Assembly: GCA_013397455.1 (NCBI GenBank)
Contig: VYZB01000016.1
Span: forward strand, 2,905,886-2,969,885
DNA length: 64,000 nucleotides
Direction of reading: 5' to 3'
Origin: Crotophaga sulcirostris
Lineage: Eukaryota > Chordata > Aves > Cuculiformes > Crotophagidae
The notes under the pieces were generated by a model, which saw nothing but the letters and a program-made list of their open reading frames with translations, made no database searches and was not told the origin of the DNA. Shown in pieces: positions 62,001 through 64,000 of the stretch. A program made the position numbers and the translations under genes. Numbering within the stretch: position 1 is the stretch's first letter; each line of letters starts with the position of its first letter.

Positions 62001-64000
62001 TGATCGATTTTAATTTGTTGAATTCTTTACTGCTCTCATTGAAGTGAAAGTATACTTATTAGAAGAGCAGTGACTGTGAAGTCTAGTGTGTTGAAATTTG
62101 ACAATTTCTTTTGTCAAAGAAACAAATCATGAGATTAACTCAAGAGTTCTTGTTAAATTTAATGTGCAAGGTAGTGGGAACACAAAAAATGCTTTATGAT
62201 GAGTTTTTGTCAATCTGTATAATTTTTCAGTTAAGCAGTCATAAATCAAGGAATATTGTATTTTTTGGGGCTCATTAAAGAGACATTTTACATTAGAATA
62301 GTGAAGCAGTCAGCATAATGAAATGATGAATGCCTATAACTATCTGTATGTAAATGATGTGAGACAGATTTGCTGGTGCTACAGAGGAGAATAACAATCT
62401 ATTTGACAGTTCCCTGTAGGTGCTACTTCTGGATACAAATGACAGATGTTAAATGTAAACCTCTTCAACAGCAAGCACTTATTAGCACTCAGTGGGGAAA
62501 AAATGGCAATATAGAATAAGACAAATAGCAGATAATGCCATTTAAATAACTTTGTTCTTACAAAGCTTTATTGCCAATGTGTTAAAATCTGGGAGGTTGG
62601 TTTTCCTGTTTGTTTTCTTTCACAAAGATTAGGTAGGAAAGAGAATGTTTTGGAATTTTAAAAAAGGTAATTTGAAACATTTGAGAAAATTCACTCAATA
62701 TTAGGGGAGCTCTTGGTGGAAAATATATGTACGTACTCTTCCATCAACAAACTTTTCTTGAAATATTATTTTTTAAATATTTATCAAATTATTCTTATCT
62801 GTGGTAAATGTCAGTACTGTATATTTTTGCTGCCATTATTTGATTTACCATACTAGTTTTAATTGTTTGCATTTTTTTTCCTTTTTGTGATAGAATGGAA
62901 AACTGTGGTCTTTCAAATCTGTAATTTTAAGGTATAAAGGGCAGAACTAGTTAATGAAACCATGTTAGCAATAACAAATAAATTTTAAGGCATCTTACTG
63001 TTTTGTTTCTAGGCCATTTATCTCAATCTTAGCCTGAGATGCTACTCCTAGAAGTAGAAAATATTAATCTATGTGAGATTTACATTTCGATAATAATCTA
63101 ACTCTTCAACAGAGATCAGTTTTAAAGTAGTTCAGTAGACTATCAAAAACACTTGATTTATTTCTTATTCTACTTTGTAATAAATTAGGTTAGGGATTTA
63201 TATTTCTTTAAAGTGTGAATCTAGGCACCTGAATTGATTTTTCATATTGTCAAATCTTACTTTAAATCTTTTTATGTTTTTGAGTTAACCCGTCCTTAAT
63301 GAATCTGCCAGCCAAACTACCACTTTAAAGAGTAGAGATTAAGTTGACGCTAAGAGTGATGCAATGTCTACATACTTAGATTCTCTATGGCTTTACCTCT
63401 TTTAGTTTTATGAAATCTGTGACACTATTTGTGCTTTTTCTTTGTTATCTTTTGTCAACTGTTAAAGCTACCTTGTATTACTTGCACTAAATCTCTTTGG
63501 AATTTAGAGTTTCATTGCACCACTGCAGATTTGTAATCCCCTTTCATGGTGTTAAATTATCAGCCACATATGCACTCTGTCTGACTTACTGGACATATTT
63601 ATTGTTCCCGCAGCTACTGTGCTTGCTAATTTGTTTCTTTATTGCTTTGCCTTGAGTTAGGGAATACTCACCCTCTGTCCCCTGACGTCTTAAAAGAACA
63701 ACTAAAGTTCATTCCTATGTACTTTTTGCTGTTAGTTCTCACTGTTGGAATTCTAATCTAGATGATTTCCTCACATAAATCCTGATCTATGTTCATGTAG
63801 AACAGCTGAGGTTTAAGAATATAGAATGTAAATATCGTCTCAGTGAGGAAAGGAGAATAAAGTCAGATTTTATAAGAGAATTCAAGCAATAATTCGTGAC
63901 TGTAACAGACTTCTCACACAGCCAGAATTTGTTTGGAAGTAAGGAGGAGTTCATAAGTCCAGGCAATGCATTTTGATCCTATTAACCTCCTTAATTGATG
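59030..64000. other. AT-rich interval to the right edge
   Basis: No recognisable repeat body. A + strand frame at 60874-61068 (64 codons, with several CpG) looks somewhat coding but has no clear splice sites. A minus-strand acceptor/donor pair near 63690 (TTGTTCTTTTAAG, then AGAGG|GTGAGT 17 bases on) would define an implausibly small exon. The 5' end of the minus-strand gene is not visible here. Confidence 0.4.

Noticed and set aside
63680..63720. 17-base microexon on the minus strand
   Set aside because: The signals are good, but an exon this small with no phase partner is more likely chance.

Overview
The window looks like nuclear DNA of a bird. It is AT-rich with sparse CpG, has one compact CpG island at the left edge, and contains many CR1 retroposons, the dominant avian LINE, in several states of decay. 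I see no bacterial operon structure, no rRNA, no tRNA and no CRISPR array. Most of the 64 kb is non-coding.

Layout. (1) About 25-1195 is a CpG island, presumably a promoter, holding a perfect splice-donor sequence on the + strand (CAG|GTGAGT at 335/336). (2) From about 4.7 to 13.8 kb, on the minus strand, there is a run of open blocks bounded by splice-like signals. Six consecutive blocks between 7.55 and 10.83 kb can be joined with matching codon phase, and blocks at 4.67-5.64, 11.02-11.12 and 13.61-13.76 kb can be added. Weaker minus-strand candidates lie at 23.7, 27.5, 30.7, 31.3, 34.0, 44.1, 51.8, 53.2 and 58.9 kb. I read this as one long multi-exon gene transcribed right to left, entering from the right part of the window (or beyond) and ending near 4.67 kb, with most repeats in its introns. 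I could not recognise the protein. The exon calls are by eye and carry the main uncertainty of this annotation.

(3) Mobile elements. A 198-bp non-autonomous hAT-type DNA transposon with terminal inverted repeats and a perfect 8-bp target duplication lies at 6.2 kb. CR1 copies lie at 16.3-17.0 (+), 17.5-19.0 (-, with an open 482-codon reverse-transcriptase frame), 19.1-19.5 (-), 27.9 (-), 32.3-33.9 (-, one CR1 nested in another), 36.0-36.7 (-), 43.5 (+, remnant), 49.3-50.0 (+), 50.9 (-, remnant), 53.5-55.1 (-, old long copy), 55.2-55.3 (+, tail only) and 56.2-56.4 (-). A probable solo LTR on the minus strand lies at 55.47-56.13 kb, with a TATA box, a polyadenylation signal and an 8-bp flanking repeat.

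(4) The remaining intervals are AT-rich intronic or intergenic DNA with short homopolymer and microsatellite tracts. The CpG island is about 3.5 kb past the inferred end of the minus-strand gene. It probably serves a neighbour, or an antisense transcript starting on the + strand; the sequence does not settle which.
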